A DNA stretch of 64,000 bases, from NCBI RefSeq assembly GCF_004341515.1, contig NZ_SLZF01000002.1, forward strand, positions 434,001 through 498,000, in the 5' to 3' direction. The notes beneath the pieces were generated by a model. The model did not search any database, had not been told where the DNA came from, and saw nothing but the letters and a program-made list of their open reading frames with translations. The position numbers and the translations under genes were made by a program. This DNA is from Allobosea sp. BK604. Lineage in GTDB: Bacteria; Pseudomonadota; Alphaproteobacteria; Rhizobiales; Beijerinckiaceae. Every line of letters starts with the position of its first letter. Within the stretch, counting starts at the first letter, position 1. Positions 1-7,757 of the stretch are shown one piece after another.

Positions 1-70
1 GGCAGAAGGCGACGGGCGTGCCGATGATCAGCAGGACGGTGAAGACGCCGAAGAGAATGGTCAGTTCCAT
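1..70 (-). CDS. dctM: TRAP transporter large permease DctM, 5' fragment
   Basis: Only the first 23 codons lie in the window; the gene runs off the left edge. The visible N-terminus, MELTILFGVFTVLLIIGTPV, is a hydrophobic first membrane segment of the kind that opens DctM/TRAP large permeases. It starts 5 nt after the stop of the small permease gene, the usual dctP-dctQ-dctM order. The large subunit forms the sodium-coupled translocation path. The call rests on context as much as on the short peptide. Confidence 0.75.
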   Translation of the reverse strand, partial: MELTILFGVFTVLLIIGTPVAFC

Positions 71-75
71 GACGC

Positions 76-624
76 TCACTCCGGCCGGGCGACGAGATGG
101 GGATCGGAGAGATCGGGTTCGGCGACGAGCGGCGTGGCCTCGCCCAGCACGAGCAGACGCACCAGCTTCTCCAGGCCGAAGATCGCGATGAGCACGCCGC
201 CCACGGCGAGCGGCAGGTAGTCCATGCCCTGCGGGATCGGCAGGCCCGCCATCTTGGCCGACCAGGTCTCGATCGAGAGGATGGCGCCGTACCAGGCCAT
301 GCCGATGCCGAAGCCGATGGTGAGCACCTCGGTCGTCAGCAGCATCAGGAAGCGCAGCGGCCGCGGCGCGTAATGCAGCGCGGTCTCGAAGCCGAGATGG
401 TTGCCCTCACGCACGCCGATCGCCGAGCCGAGCAGGATGAACCAGCTCATCAGCAGCAACGCGCCGGGCTCGGTCCAGCTGGGGGAATCGTTGAGCACGT
501 AGCGGCCAAAAACCTGCCAGCCGACGAAGAGCGTCATCAGGAGAAGGCCGGCGCCCGAGATCCAGAGCGCGGCGGTGCTGATGCGCCCGAGAAGTGGCGG
601 CAGCGCGGAGACGAAACTGCGCAT
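76..624 (-). CDS. dctQ: TRAP transporter small permease DctQ
   Basis: This is a 182-residue inner-membrane protein with four predicted hydrophobic segments (about residues 18-38, 52-70, 92-112 and 135-155), the size and topology of the DctQ family. The stretch around residues 50-75, with the W and E of SPSWTEPGALLLMSWF and a following G-R-E-G-N-H, fits DctQ proteins. DctQ pairs with DctM to import organic anions delivered by DctP. The gene lies between dctP and dctM on the same strand. Two strong hairpins separate it from dctP and probably reduce its expression relative to the binding protein. The substrate cannot be read from the sequence. Confidence 0.9.
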   Translation of the reverse strand: MRSFVSALPPLLGRISTAALWISGAGLLLMTLFVGWQVFGRYVLNDSPSWTEPGALLLMSWFILLGSAIGVREGNHLGFETALHYAPRPLRFLMLLTTEVLTIGFGIGMAWYGAILSIETWSAKMAGLPIPQGMDYLPLAVGGVLIAIFGLEKLVRLLVLGEATPLVAEPDLSDPHLVARPE

Positions 625-655
625 GGTTCACCGATGGATTGGGAGATGCGGTGCA

Positions 656-698
656 GGCGGGGCCTGATCGCCCCGCCCTGCCGGCGCGTCAGCGCCGG
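656..698 (-). terminator. tandem hairpins between dctP and dctQ
   Basis: Two perfect stems lie just after the dctP stop. One has 8-bp arms (656-663 with 670-677, 6-nt loop), the other 7-bp arms (681-687 with 692-698, 4-nt loop). Neither is followed by a T tract. They are more likely partial terminators or 3'-end stabilisers of the dctP mRNA than full terminators, keeping the binding protein in excess of the membrane subunits. Confidence 0.55.
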
Positions 699-713
699 CG
701 ACTGATCGTTCGC

Positions 714-1703
714 TCAGGGCGTCGCCTGGATGCGCTGGATCATGTCCTTCAGCTTCGCATCCTTGGCGTATTTCTCGTAGACCGGCTTCATCGCCTCGAT
801 GAAGGGCGCCTTGTCGACGCTGTTGACCTGCACGCCCGCGGCGCGGACCTTGGCTTCCGAGGCCTTCTCACGGGCTTCCCAGAGCTCGCGCATCTTGAGG
901 ACGGATTCCTTCGCCGCCTTGCGCACGACCTCCTGGTCGGCCGGCGAGAGCTTGTCGAAGCTGCGCTTCGACATCACGAAGACCTCCGGCGAAAGCGAGT
1001 GCTCGGTGATCGAATAGAACTTCGCCACCTCGAAATGGCGGAAGCTGTCATAGCTCGGCCAATTGTTCTCGGCGCCGTCGACGACGCCGGTCTGAAGCGC
1101 CGAATAGACCTCGCCGGGCGGCATCGGGGTCGCGTTGGCGCCAAGTGCGTTGACGAGATCGAGGAAGAGGTCGGACTGGATGACGCGGACCTTCATGCCC
1201 TTCATATCGGCCAGCGTCTTGATCGGCCGCTTCGAGTTGTAGAAGGAGCGCGCGCCCGAATCGTAGAAGGCGAGGCCGACGAGGCCCTGCGGTTCGAAGG
1301 ATTTCAGGATCTGCTCGCCGATCGGCCCGTCCATGACCTTTCGCATATGGGCGGTGTCGCGGAAGATGAAGGGCAGCGACGGGATCAGCGTCTCGGCGAT
1401 GATGTTGTTGAACGGCCCCATATTGATGCGATTGAGGTCGATGACACCGAAGCGGGCCTGCTCGATCGTCTCCTTCTCCTGGCCGAGCTGGGCCGAGTGG
1501 AAGACCTGCACCTTGATGCGGCCATTGGTGCCCTTCTCGACGAGCTCGCCGAAAAATTTCACGGCCTCGACGGTCGGATAGCCGTCCGGATGGATATCGG
1601 CCGAGCGCAGGGTCACCGTCTGAGCGGCGGCCGGCGCGGGCGAAAGGGTCATGGCTGCGAGCGCGGCGGCCGCAGCCGACGCCAAAAGACGGCGTGAGAT
1701 CAT
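714..1703 (-). CDS. dctP: TRAP transporter substrate-binding protein DctP
   Basis: This 329-residue periplasmic binding protein has a clear signal peptide (residues 1-27, cleavage near AAAQ). The body begins with strand VTLRSADIHPDGYPTVEAV and contains the DctP-family segment MKGMKVRV near residue 170, whose arginine normally binds the carboxylate of the ligand. The GEVYSALQTGVVDGAEN stretch near 200-215 is a second hallmark. It is first in a minus-strand dctPQM operon and divergent from a GntR regulator that probably controls it. The ligand is most likely an organic acid or sugar acid; the exact compound is unknown. Confidence 0.92.
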   Translation of the reverse strand: MISRRLLASAAAAALAAMTLSPAPAAAQTVTLRSADIHPDGYPTVEAVKFFGELVEKGTNGRIKVQVFHSAQLGQEKETIEQARFGVIDLNRINMGPFNNIIAETLIPSLPFIFRDTAHMRKVMDGPIGEQILKSFEPQGLVGLAFYDSGARSFYNSKRPIKTLADMKGMKVRVIQSDLFLDLVNALGANATPMPPGEVYSALQTGVVDGAENNWPSYDSFRHFEVAKFYSITEHSLSPEVFVMSKRSFDKLSPADQEVVRKAAKESVLKMRELWEAREKASEAKVRAAGVQVNSVDKAPFIEAMKPVYEKYAKDAKLKDMIQRIQATP

Positions 1704-1815
1704 CGAGGCGTTCTCCCAGAACTGTTGATCCCGTCGCGCGCGCCGCTCTCCGGCTTGTTCGTTCGCGCTCCGGGGGTCATGCTACGGCTGCGTCGCCATG
1801 CCATGGCGCCCAGTG

Positions 1816-1844
1816 ATTGTATGGTAGTATAACATTGTATGGTA
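1816..1844. promoter_or_regulatory. direct repeat in the dctP/gntR divergent promoter
   Basis: The 11-mer ATTGTATGGTA occurs twice, at 1816-1826 and 1834-1844, in an AT-richer patch between dctP and the GntR gene. The 18-bp spacing places both copies on nearly the same face of the helix. GntR/FCD regulators bind short sites containing TGGT/ACCA-like halves, so this is a candidate operator for both directions. It also argues that translation of the regulator starts downstream of these repeats. Confidence 0.4.
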
Positions 1845-1870
1845 ATCAACAGGCCGCGGAGGAGTGCGCC

Positions 1871-2560
1871 TTGAGTCTTTCGTTTGCGACATCGCCTGCT
1901 TCTTCCGGTGCTTCGGCGGCCGGCCGGGTCGAGGCCGAGTTGCGCCGGGCGATCATTGCGCTCGAGCTGCCGCCCGGCACGCGGCTTTCGGAGCAGGACA
2001 TCGCGGTGAAATACGGGGTGTCGCGCCAGCCGGTGCGCGAGGCGCTGATCGCGCTCGCCAGGACGCGGCTGGTCGACGTGCTGCCGCAGCGCGGCACCGT
2101 CGTGGTCAAGTTCTCGGTCAGGAAGATGATGGAGGCGCGCTTCGTGCGCGAGGCGGTCGAGACCGCCGTCGTGCGCCAGGCCTGCAGCGTGTTCTCGCAA
2201 CAGAGCCGCGCCCGCATCGAGGACCTCATCGATCTCCAGGAGAAGGCGGCCACGCGCGGCGATCACGACACGTTCCAGCGCTATGACGAGCTCTTCCATG
2301 TCGAGCTGACGGAAGGAGTCGGCATGCCGCTGGCCTGGGAGGCGATCCGCGACATCAAGGCGCATATGGATCGCGTTTGCCAGCTAACGATTCCCGGCCC
2401 CGAGTCGATGTTGCCGCTGGTCGAGCAGCACCGCCGCATCATGGCTGCCGTCGACGCCAGGGATGCCGACGCGGCTGAGGCCGCCATGCGTCATCATCTC
2501 ACCGAGATCCTGCGCGCCCTGCCTCGAACCGAGGCGGCCTACCCGCACCTGTTCGAGTGA
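1871..2560 (+). CDS. GntR family transcriptional regulator (FCD subfamily)
   Basis: This is a repressor-type regulator with an N-terminal winged helix (around GTRLSEQDIAVKYGVSRQPV, GTVVVK wing) and an all-helical FCD ligand-binding domain carrying the expected Arg/His metal and ligand positions (FVREAVET, FHVELTEG, EQHRRIMAA, MRHHL). I place the start at TTG 1871 because GGAGGAG lies 6 nt upstream at 1858-1864. The longer frame from 1817 would translate through the candidate operator repeats. It is divergent from the TRAP operon and probably senses the TRAP substrate or a product of it. A start at a later codon cannot be excluded. Confidence 0.88.
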   Translation: MSLSFATSPASSGASAAGRVEAELRRAIIALELPPGTRLSEQDIAVKYGVSRQPVREALIALARTRLVDVLPQRGTVVVKFSVRKMMEARFVREAVETAVVRQACSVFSQQSRARIEDLIDLQEKAATRGDHDTFQRYDELFHVELTEGVGMPLAWEAIRDIKAHMDRVCQLTIPGPESMLPLVEQHRRIMAAVDARDADAAEAAMRHHLTEILRALPRTEAAYPHLFE

Positions 2561-2594
2561 CTCAGATTTCGGCGAGGATGGCTTCCGGAGGCCT

Positions 2595-2700
2595 CTAGAT
2601 CGCCGCGCGTCCTTTCGGACGCGAAGTGGCGATCTATCCCTTTGATCTAGCATCGGATTTACCCGAAAAGTGGATTCCACTTTTCGGTCCGATGCTCTAG
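2595..2700. repeat. RIME1-like two-hairpin intergenic element, copy 1
   Basis: This 106-bp element is bounded by CTAG at 2595-2598 and 2697-2700, with a third CTAG at 2647-2650 between two hairpins. The second half folds as CATCGG...CCGATG with an inner GAAAAGTGGA/TCCACTTTTC stem. It lies between the convergent GntR and export-protein genes. The right-hand CTAG supplies the TAG stop of the export gene on the minus strand. Size and two-palindrome layout match the RIME1 elements described in rhizobia; the assignment is by architecture. Confidence 0.65.
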
Positions 2701-3257
2701 AACCAGCGTTCCTTGATGACGATCGTGTCGCCGGGCTGGACCGGGAAGGTGATCGGCACGGCGCTGGTGACGAGCTGCCCGTCGATCTGGCGGGTGACCT
2801 CCGCCCAGTCGCGCTGGCCGCGCGGGGTGAAGCCGCCGGCGATCGCGACCGCGGTCTGCACGGTCATGCCGTTGACGAAGGGGAACTGTCCGGAACTGGT
2901 GACCTCGCCGAGCACGAAGAAGGGCCGGTAGGCATCGACCTCGACCGAGACCTTGGGCTCGCGCAGGAAGCCGGCGCGCAGGCGGCCCTCGATGGCGCGC
3001 TCGAGCTGCTGGGTCGTGCGCCCCTGCGCCTCGACCGCGCCGATCAGCGGCATCGAGATCCGGCCGGAGCCGTCGACCGCATAGATGTTCGAGAGATTAT
3101 CCTGGCCGAAGACGATGATGCGCAGCCTGTCGCCGCTCGCCAGCACATAGGGCGCATGGACATCTGCGACCGCGAATTCGGACACGACATAGCGCGGCGC
3201 GCAGGCGCTCACCGCCAGCGCGACGGCCAGTGCAAGAGAGGTGAGCGGTCGACTCAT
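2697..3257 (-). CDS. polysaccharide export lipoprotein (Wza/BexD family)
   Basis: This 186-residue outer-membrane polysaccharide export protein has a lipoprotein signal peptide ending in the lipobox LAVSAC, so Cys is residue 19. It carries the Poly_export domain (LASGDRLRIIVFGQDNLSN...GRISMPLIG) followed by one SLBB-like beta-grasp (VLGEVTSSGQFPFVNGMTV). It is much shorter than E. coli Wza, as is common for alphaproteobacterial homologues. I chose ATG 3257 because it starts the signal peptide directly; an upstream frame adds 11 unconvincing residues. It would form the outer-membrane exit for the polysaccharide made by the genes up to 16.2 kb. Its TAG stop is inside a repeat element. Confidence 0.88.
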   Translation of the reverse strand: MSRPLTSLALAVALAVSACAPRYVVSEFAVADVHAPYVLASGDRLRIIVFGQDNLSNIYAVDGSGRISMPLIGAVEAQGRTTQQLERAIEGRLRAGFLREPKVSVEVDAYRPFFVLGEVTSSGQFPFVNGMTVQTAVAIAGGFTPRGQRDWAEVTRQIDGQLVTSAVPITFPVQPGDTIVIKERWF

Positions 3258-3755
3258 CACGTGCAAAACCCATGCGCAGCCCGGGCGCATGGTTAGCGGA
3301 TATGGTTAAGATAAGCTGACCAAGCCGCCTTCCGCGACATTCCGACAGGCATTGGTGGGGTCCAGGGAGCGAGCCTGTTCGAGGCCGCGAGCACAGGCTC
3401 TCCATGAGTCATCCCGAACTCGACAGAGCATCCAATACCACCATTTTTAGTTATTTCATTCAGCCTTTGGAAATATAAACTGCATGTTCCGTAGAATTCC
3501 GTCAAATTAATGCGATTAAGACTTCGCTATGAATTCTCGGCTAGAGCATTTTCGAGCGAAGTGGATACCGGTTCGCGTGAAGAAAATGCGAAAAAACAAC
3601 GGGATAGAGAATTTTCGCGATTCAGAGAAGCGCGGAAATGCTCGAGAGCCGAACGAAACCATCGACAGCTCCGAATGGCCTACCGGCTCAACGAGCCCAT
3701 CATGGTAAAGCGGAAGCTTAAAATCGAAACGTCACGGGCGTGAACGGGCGGGCCT
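3258..3755. other. 498-bp intergenic region without a gene
   Basis: The region lies between the divergent export-lipoprotein gene and the fatty acid hydroxylase gene. ATGGTTA is repeated at 3289-3295 and 3302-3308, just upstream of the export gene. An AT-rich stretch runs from about 3430 to 3540, followed by a complete RIME1-like element at 3541-3643. Short open frames here translate the repeat and are not convincing. Promoters for both flanking genes presumably sit here, but I see no unambiguous -35/-10 pair. Confidence 0.6.
3541..3643 (+). repeat. RIME1-like element, copy 2
   Basis: This 103-bp element starts with CTAGAGCATTTTC and ends with GGAAATGCTC. It has two palindromes, GCATTTTC/GAAAATGC and a second formed by GAGAATTTTCGCG with CGCGGAAATGCTC, joined by GATAGAG. 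It aligns without gaps to the copy at 48217-48319 on the other strand, with about ten mismatches by my own alignment. It lies free in the intergenic region. Confidence 0.8.
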
Positions 3756-4754
3756 ATGTCGATCAGCAGCGTCGTCGAAATGATCATGGAGAAGATATCC
3801 GGCGCCAACCTGCTGACGGCCGGCCTTCTCCTGCTGACCGCGTTCGTGAGCGCGCTGGTCGCATATTGGCGGACGACCGAGGACAAGAGCTTCAGGGAGT
3901 TTTTCGATTTCGTCTTCCCCAACGAGATCATCACCCACCCGTCGGCTCGGGCGGACCTGCTGTTCTGGGTGACCAAGAAGGCGATCATGCCCTTCCTGAT
4001 GATCCCCGCCGGCGTGACCTTCGTCGTCGCCGTCGGCTACGCGACGAACCGGGTCCTGTCCACGCTCTTCCAGATCGACCCGCCGCTCTTTCAAGGCCCG
4101 CCGGGACCGGTGACGATCATCATCTTCACGGCGACGATGCTCATCGCCTATGACATTTCCTATTACCTCTACCACGTCGCCCAGCACCGCTTCCCGTTCC
4201 TGTGGGAGCTGCACAAGGTGCATCATTCGGCGGAGGTGATGGTCGGGATCACAAAGGACAGGGTTCATCCGCTCGACGAGCTGATGAACCGGATCTGGGA
4301 TGGCGTCATCCCCGGGATCTGCTTCGGTATCTGGACGCTGCTGTCGCTCAATCTCGTGGAGGTGACGATTTTCGGCGTCAATGTCTATGTCATGCGCAAT
4401 ATCCTGATGATGGACTTCGTCAGGCATACGCATTTCAAGATATCGTTCGGGCCCCTGAACAATGTCATCCTGTGCCCGCACTGGCACCAGCTGCACCACA
4501 GCGTCGACCCCCGGCACTACGACAAGAATTTCGGCCTGATGTTCTCGTTCTGGGACCGGCTCTTCGGAACGCTCTGCGTGCCCCATCCGAACGAGGACTT
4601 CAAATTCGGCCTGATGGAGCGCAACGCCCGCGATTACCAGTCACTGTCGGGGCTCTATCTCCTGCCGCTCAAGAAGATGTGGGAGCATGTCGCACGGCGG
4701 TTCCGCCGCACGTCCCCGGACGCCAGCGAACCGACGCAGAGCTCGCAGCCATGA
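3756..4754 (+). CDS. fatty acid hydroxylase / sterol desaturase superfamily membrane protein
   Basis: This 332-residue integral membrane di-iron enzyme has hydrophobic segments near residues 20-38, 70-100 and 118-135. The histidine clusters of the superfamily are all present: HVAQH (about 136-140), HKVHH (about 151-155), HTHFK (about 222) and HWHQLHH (about 242-248). The family hydroxylates or desaturates lipids using oxygen. Its substrate here is unknown. The gene overlaps the next one by ATGA, so the two are translationally coupled. Its place in an exopolysaccharide locus suggests modification of a lipid carrier, lipid anchor or acyl decoration, which is inference. Confidence 0.87.
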   Translation: MSISSVVEMIMEKISGANLLTAGLLLLTAFVSALVAYWRTTEDKSFREFFDFVFPNEIITHPSARADLLFWVTKKAIMPFLMIPAGVTFVVAVGYATNRVLSTLFQIDPPLFQGPPGPVTIIIFTATMLIAYDISYYLYHVAQHRFPFLWELHKVHHSAEVMVGITKDRVHPLDELMNRIWDGVIPGICFGIWTLLSLNLVEVTIFGVNVYVMRNILMMDFVRHTHFKISFGPLNNVILCPHWHQLHHSVDPRHYDKNFGLMFSFWDRLFGTLCVPHPNEDFKFGLMERNARDYQSLSGLYLLPLKKMWEHVARRFRRTSPDASEPTQSSQP

Positions 4755-5905
4755 ACGCCCACGCGACGGTCGCCGGCCCCGGGACGGATGCGTTGGAGAT
4801 CGTCATCTCCGAGGCGCGGCTGGCGGCGATCGGGCCGGCCTGGACGGAGCTCTGGAGCCGGGCGGACGGGCTGATCTTCCAGAGCCATGCCTGGGTCACC
4901 GCCTGGTGGGACACGCTCCCTGATCGGGAGCGTCGCGACCTGCGGATCGGCCTGCTCTGGAGCGGCGAGCGGCTCGACGCCGTGATGCCGTTCGCGACCT
5001 TCCGGCGCAAAGGCGTCCGCGTCCTCGAATGGGCTGCCAAGGACCATAGCGACTATGGCGATGTGCTGGTCGCTCCGGGCTGTGATCCGGCCGCCATCAT
5101 GCCCCTCTGGAAGAAGCTTTCGGCCGAGGGCGGCTTCGACCTCGTCTATCTCAACCGCCTGCTGCCCGATGCGGCGATGCGCCCTCTCCTCGCCCCCGCC
5201 CGGATGCCGGGCGTCAGGCTGCGCCCCAACCACCGTAGCGAAACCAGCTTCCGTGTCGCCGGCCCCTGGCAGAAGGGCGCGGACTGGTTCGCCCTGCAAT
5301 CGAAGAAGACGCGCCAGAACTATCGCCGCGGCCGCAAGTTCCTCGAGGAAGCCGGTGAGGTCCGTTTCCGCCTAATGTCGCCGGACGAGCCGATGCAGCC
5401 GGTTCTCGACAGGCTCGCCGGCTTCAAGCGCAAATGGCTCGCCGCGCATGGCCACGAATCCAATCTGTTCGATGAAGGGGCTCCGGCGCTCGCGGCCTTG
5501 GTCGCCGTCCTGGCGAAGGAAGGGCTGCTGCATGTCTTCGTGCTGGAATGCGCCGGGTCGGTGGTCGCGGTCGCGATCAATTTCGTCCAGCGCAATACGA
5601 TGATGGCCTTCGTCACCACCTATGATTCCGATTTCGAGCGCGCCTCGCCCGGCATGGTGCTGATGATGGACTACATCCAGTGGTCGCTCGACCGCGGCCT
5701 CACGATGGTGGACTTCCTGTGCGGCGGCGAAGACTTCAAGCGGCGTTTCGCCACGCAATCCGTGACGCTCGACTCGGTCCTCGGCGCGCGGACGCTGCGC
5801 GGCACGCTCGCCGCGCTTGCTGATCAGGCCATTCATAACGGCAAGGAACTGCGCCAGCGGATGCGTGCGCGTGCTGAACCTCGCCAGGCGGAAACAGCGG
5901 ACTAG
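4751..5905 (+). CDS. BioF2/CelD-like GNAT acyltransferase
   Basis: This 384-residue protein has the GNAT-like fold of the BioF2-like/CelD family, often found in polysaccharide loci. Features include the N-terminal segment LIFQSHAWVTAWWDTL, the central KKTRQNYRRGRKFLEEAG helix, and a C-terminal GNAT core with LHVFVLECAGSVVAVAINF and a final DFLCGGEDFKRRFAT motif. It starts at ATG 4751, overlapping the hydroxylase stop by ATGA; the open frame extends upstream only as a shadow. It probably transfers an acyl group to a sugar or amine in exopolysaccharide assembly. The hydroxylase could supply a modified acyl chain, which is speculative. Confidence 0.82.
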   Translation: MNAHATVAGPGTDALEIVISEARLAAIGPAWTELWSRADGLIFQSHAWVTAWWDTLPDRERRDLRIGLLWSGERLDAVMPFATFRRKGVRVLEWAAKDHSDYGDVLVAPGCDPAAIMPLWKKLSAEGGFDLVYLNRLLPDAAMRPLLAPARMPGVRLRPNHRSETSFRVAGPWQKGADWFALQSKKTRQNYRRGRKFLEEAGEVRFRLMSPDEPMQPVLDRLAGFKRKWLAAHGHESNLFDEGAPALAALVAVLAKEGLLHVFVLECAGSVVAVAINFVQRNTMMAFVTTYDSDFERASPGMVLMMDYIQWSLDRGLTMVDFLCGGEDFKRRFATQSVTLDSVLGARTLRGTLAALADQAIHNGKELRQRMRARAEPRQAETAD

Positions 5906-6007
5906 CCCATCGGACCGGATATCGTATGCGGTCCGATGGGCCTACTTCTTGTTTTTCGCATCGGCTTTTCCGAAAACCGCGATCCACTTTTCGGGCCGAT
6001 GCGCTAG
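5902..6007. repeat. RIME1-like element, copy 3, between convergent genes
   Basis: This 106-bp element has CTAG at both ends (5902-5905 and 6004-6007). It has the same two-hairpin plan as copy 1, and its second half shares CATCGG...ATCCACTTTTCGG.CCGATG with that copy. It fills the whole gap between two convergent genes. Its left CTAG gives the TAG stop of the acyltransferase on the plus strand, and its right CTAG gives the TAG stop of the GINT1-like gene on the minus strand. Confidence 0.7.
5905..5941. terminator. candidate bidirectional terminator hairpin
   Basis: A perfect 13-bp stem (5905-5917 with 5929-5941) surrounds an 11-nt loop directly after the acyltransferase stop codon. There is no long T tract, but CTTCTTGTTTTT follows within ten bases on the plus strand. 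It is the first hairpin of the repeat element and lies between convergent genes, so it could stop transcription from either side. Confidence 0.5.
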
Positions 6008-7506
6008 GGTCGGGCCCGCGAACCGAACAGGCTGCGACGCGCGAAGGCCGAGCCATCGATGAACTCGAAGCCGCCGGCGCTGTTGAGCGTGTGCAGCTTG
6101 CGCCCGGCCCAGAGCTTGCCGGTGCCGATGATGGTTTCGACCTCCTGCGCGAAGCCATCAGGATCGAGCCGCGTCACCTTGGCGATGCCGAGCGCCGTGC
6201 CATATCCGCGCCGGCAATCCTGAACCGGGCGCAGCAAAGCGCCATCGCGCAAGACCATGCGGCCGGCAGGCCGCGCCGAGGCGATGTCGATCAGCACCGG
6301 ATTGCGGGGATGGGGCGACCAGGGGCCGCGGAAATCCGGGGCCGACCAGAGATGGAGCGCATCGGAAAAGGCGCCGCCGCCATCGCGCACCGTGGCGAAG
6401 AGCCACCAGCGGCCGCCATGCTCGATGAGCGTCGCATCGCTCGCGACGGTGCCCTCGACCAGCGTCGCCTCCCGGACCCAGCCGCCGGGAAAGGCGGTGG
6501 CGCGGAACAGCTCGATCCGCGCCGCGTTGCAGGTTTCCGGAATCATCCAGACCTGCCCCTCGCGCTCGAAGACGAAGGGATAGGAGAGATGATAATCCTG
6601 CTCGAGCCCGCATTGCGGCGCGCCGAGCGGACCGTCCGGACCAAAAGCCACCGCGGAGATGACGCCCTTGCCGAGATCGTGGGCATAATCCTCGACGAAG
6701 AGCGTGACCTCGCCATCATGCTGGATCGGGAACGGGTCGGCGTAGAAGCGCTGACCGTCATCGGCGAGCTCACGCCAACCGCCATCCGGATGCTGCCGCA
6801 GATCTAACAGATCCGGGCCGCCGAGCTTGCGCCAGCCGACCCGCCAGTGCGGCGCCTGGTAGAGATGCCGATAGACGCGAGCCGTCAGCGTTCTCGCCAG
6901 TTCCTTGGCCGCGACCTTGGCCAGGACGCCGGTGCCGACCGCATCCGCGGATCCGCGTACCGGCTCCGCGCCGGGCAATGCGGGAACCTTGGCGCCGCAT
7001 CCGGACACCGCGGCAACGATCAACGTCATCAGGCGTTCGAGGACATCCGTGAATGCGGCCAGGACGATGTGGCCATTCTCGGTCCCGAGGCGGCCGGCCG
7101 CGACCAGCGCGTCGCCCTCGCGAATTTCAGCCAGGGGCGTACGCCCGGCCAGCAGCGCGTTGAGCAGTGCCGCCTCTCCCGCGACACCATCGAAGCTCAG
7201 GCGCCAATGGCGTGAAGCGCCCGCGCCATTGCCGCCGCCGAGATCGATAACGAGATCGGGTCGGGCGCCCGTATCGGCGCGGTACCTGTCGAACGCCGTC
7301 GCGGGCAGCAAGGCCGCCGGGCCGCTCGTGGCAAGGCCATGGAGCAATGCTTCCAGCTTGAAAAGCCGGTCAAAGCCTTCACTGGAAGCTTCGCTGGTCG
7401 ATAGAGCGACCGACGCTTGTAGTCCCGCAATGGCGCCGAGCCGTTCCAGCAGCTGCAGATGCCATCGGCGGACACAAGAACCGTCGATGCGGAGAACCAG
7501 TCGCAT
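6004..7506 (-). CDS. GINT1-like beta-propeller glycosyltransferase-associated protein
   Basis: This protein is about 500 residues. Its C-terminal half (about 235-500) reads as a five-bladed beta-propeller related to the N-terminal domain of plant glucosamine inositolphosphorylceramide transferase (GINT1). Typical pieces are FYADPFPIQHDGEVTLFVED, HLSYPFVFEREGQVWMIPE, SDATLIEHGGRWWLFAT and ARPAGRMVLRDGALLRPVQD. The N-terminal 200 residues (MRLVLRIDGSCVRRWHLQLL...) are unrecognised and may be a degenerate formyltransferase-like domain. I start at ATG 7506; longer starts add a basic tail. It is transcribed against its neighbours and convergent with the acyltransferase. Its biochemical role in bacteria is not established. 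Confidence 0.65.
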   Translation of the reverse strand: MRLVLRIDGSCVRRWHLQLLERLGAIAGLQASVALSTSEASSEGFDRLFKLEALLHGLATSGPAALLPATAFDRYRADTGARPDLVIDLGGGNGAGASRHWRLSFDGVAGEAALLNALLAGRTPLAEIREGDALVAAGRLGTENGHIVLAAFTDVLERLMTLIVAAVSGCGAKVPALPGAEPVRGSADAVGTGVLAKVAAKELARTLTARVYRHLYQAPHWRVGWRKLGGPDLLDLRQHPDGGWRELADDGQRFYADPFPIQHDGEVTLFVEDYAHDLGKGVISAVAFGPDGPLGAPQCGLEQDYHLSYPFVFEREGQVWMIPETCNAARIELFRATAFPGGWVREATLVEGTVASDATLIEHGGRWWLFATVRDGGGAFSDALHLWSAPDFRGPWSPHPRNPVLIDIASARPAGRMVLRDGALLRPVQDCRRGYGTALGIAKVTRLDPDGFAQEVETIIGTGKLWAGRKLHTLNSAGGFEFIDGSAFARRSLFGSRARP

Positions 7507-7757
7507 GCCCTCAAACCAGCTTATTGGCCGATCGTCGAATCGACCGCGCGCCATCTCTCCATGCCGAGATTTCGATTTGGTTATTACCAGAAATATACGG
7601 AAACACAGCAACGGCAACCGGACGCTGCGGCGACCTCCGATCGGCCTGAAAATGGCCGCCTTGCCTGATCAGTTGTTAAGGACTTGATGGCAATGATCCG
7701 GAAGGACGCGAGGGGTTCCGCGGCGGATCTGCAGGATTTCATGGCCCGGGAATAGGA

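Noticed and set aside
3510..3743. A 77-codon open frame in the 3258-3755 gap
   Set aside because: It is mostly a translation of the RIME-like repeat (the FSSEVDTGSREENA peptide also arises from the copy at 48.2-48.3 kb), so it is not a gene.
4202..5905. A 567-codon version of the BioF2-like acyltransferase
   Set aside because: The first 183 codons overlap the hydroxylase in another frame. The ATGA overlap at 4751 marks the true start.
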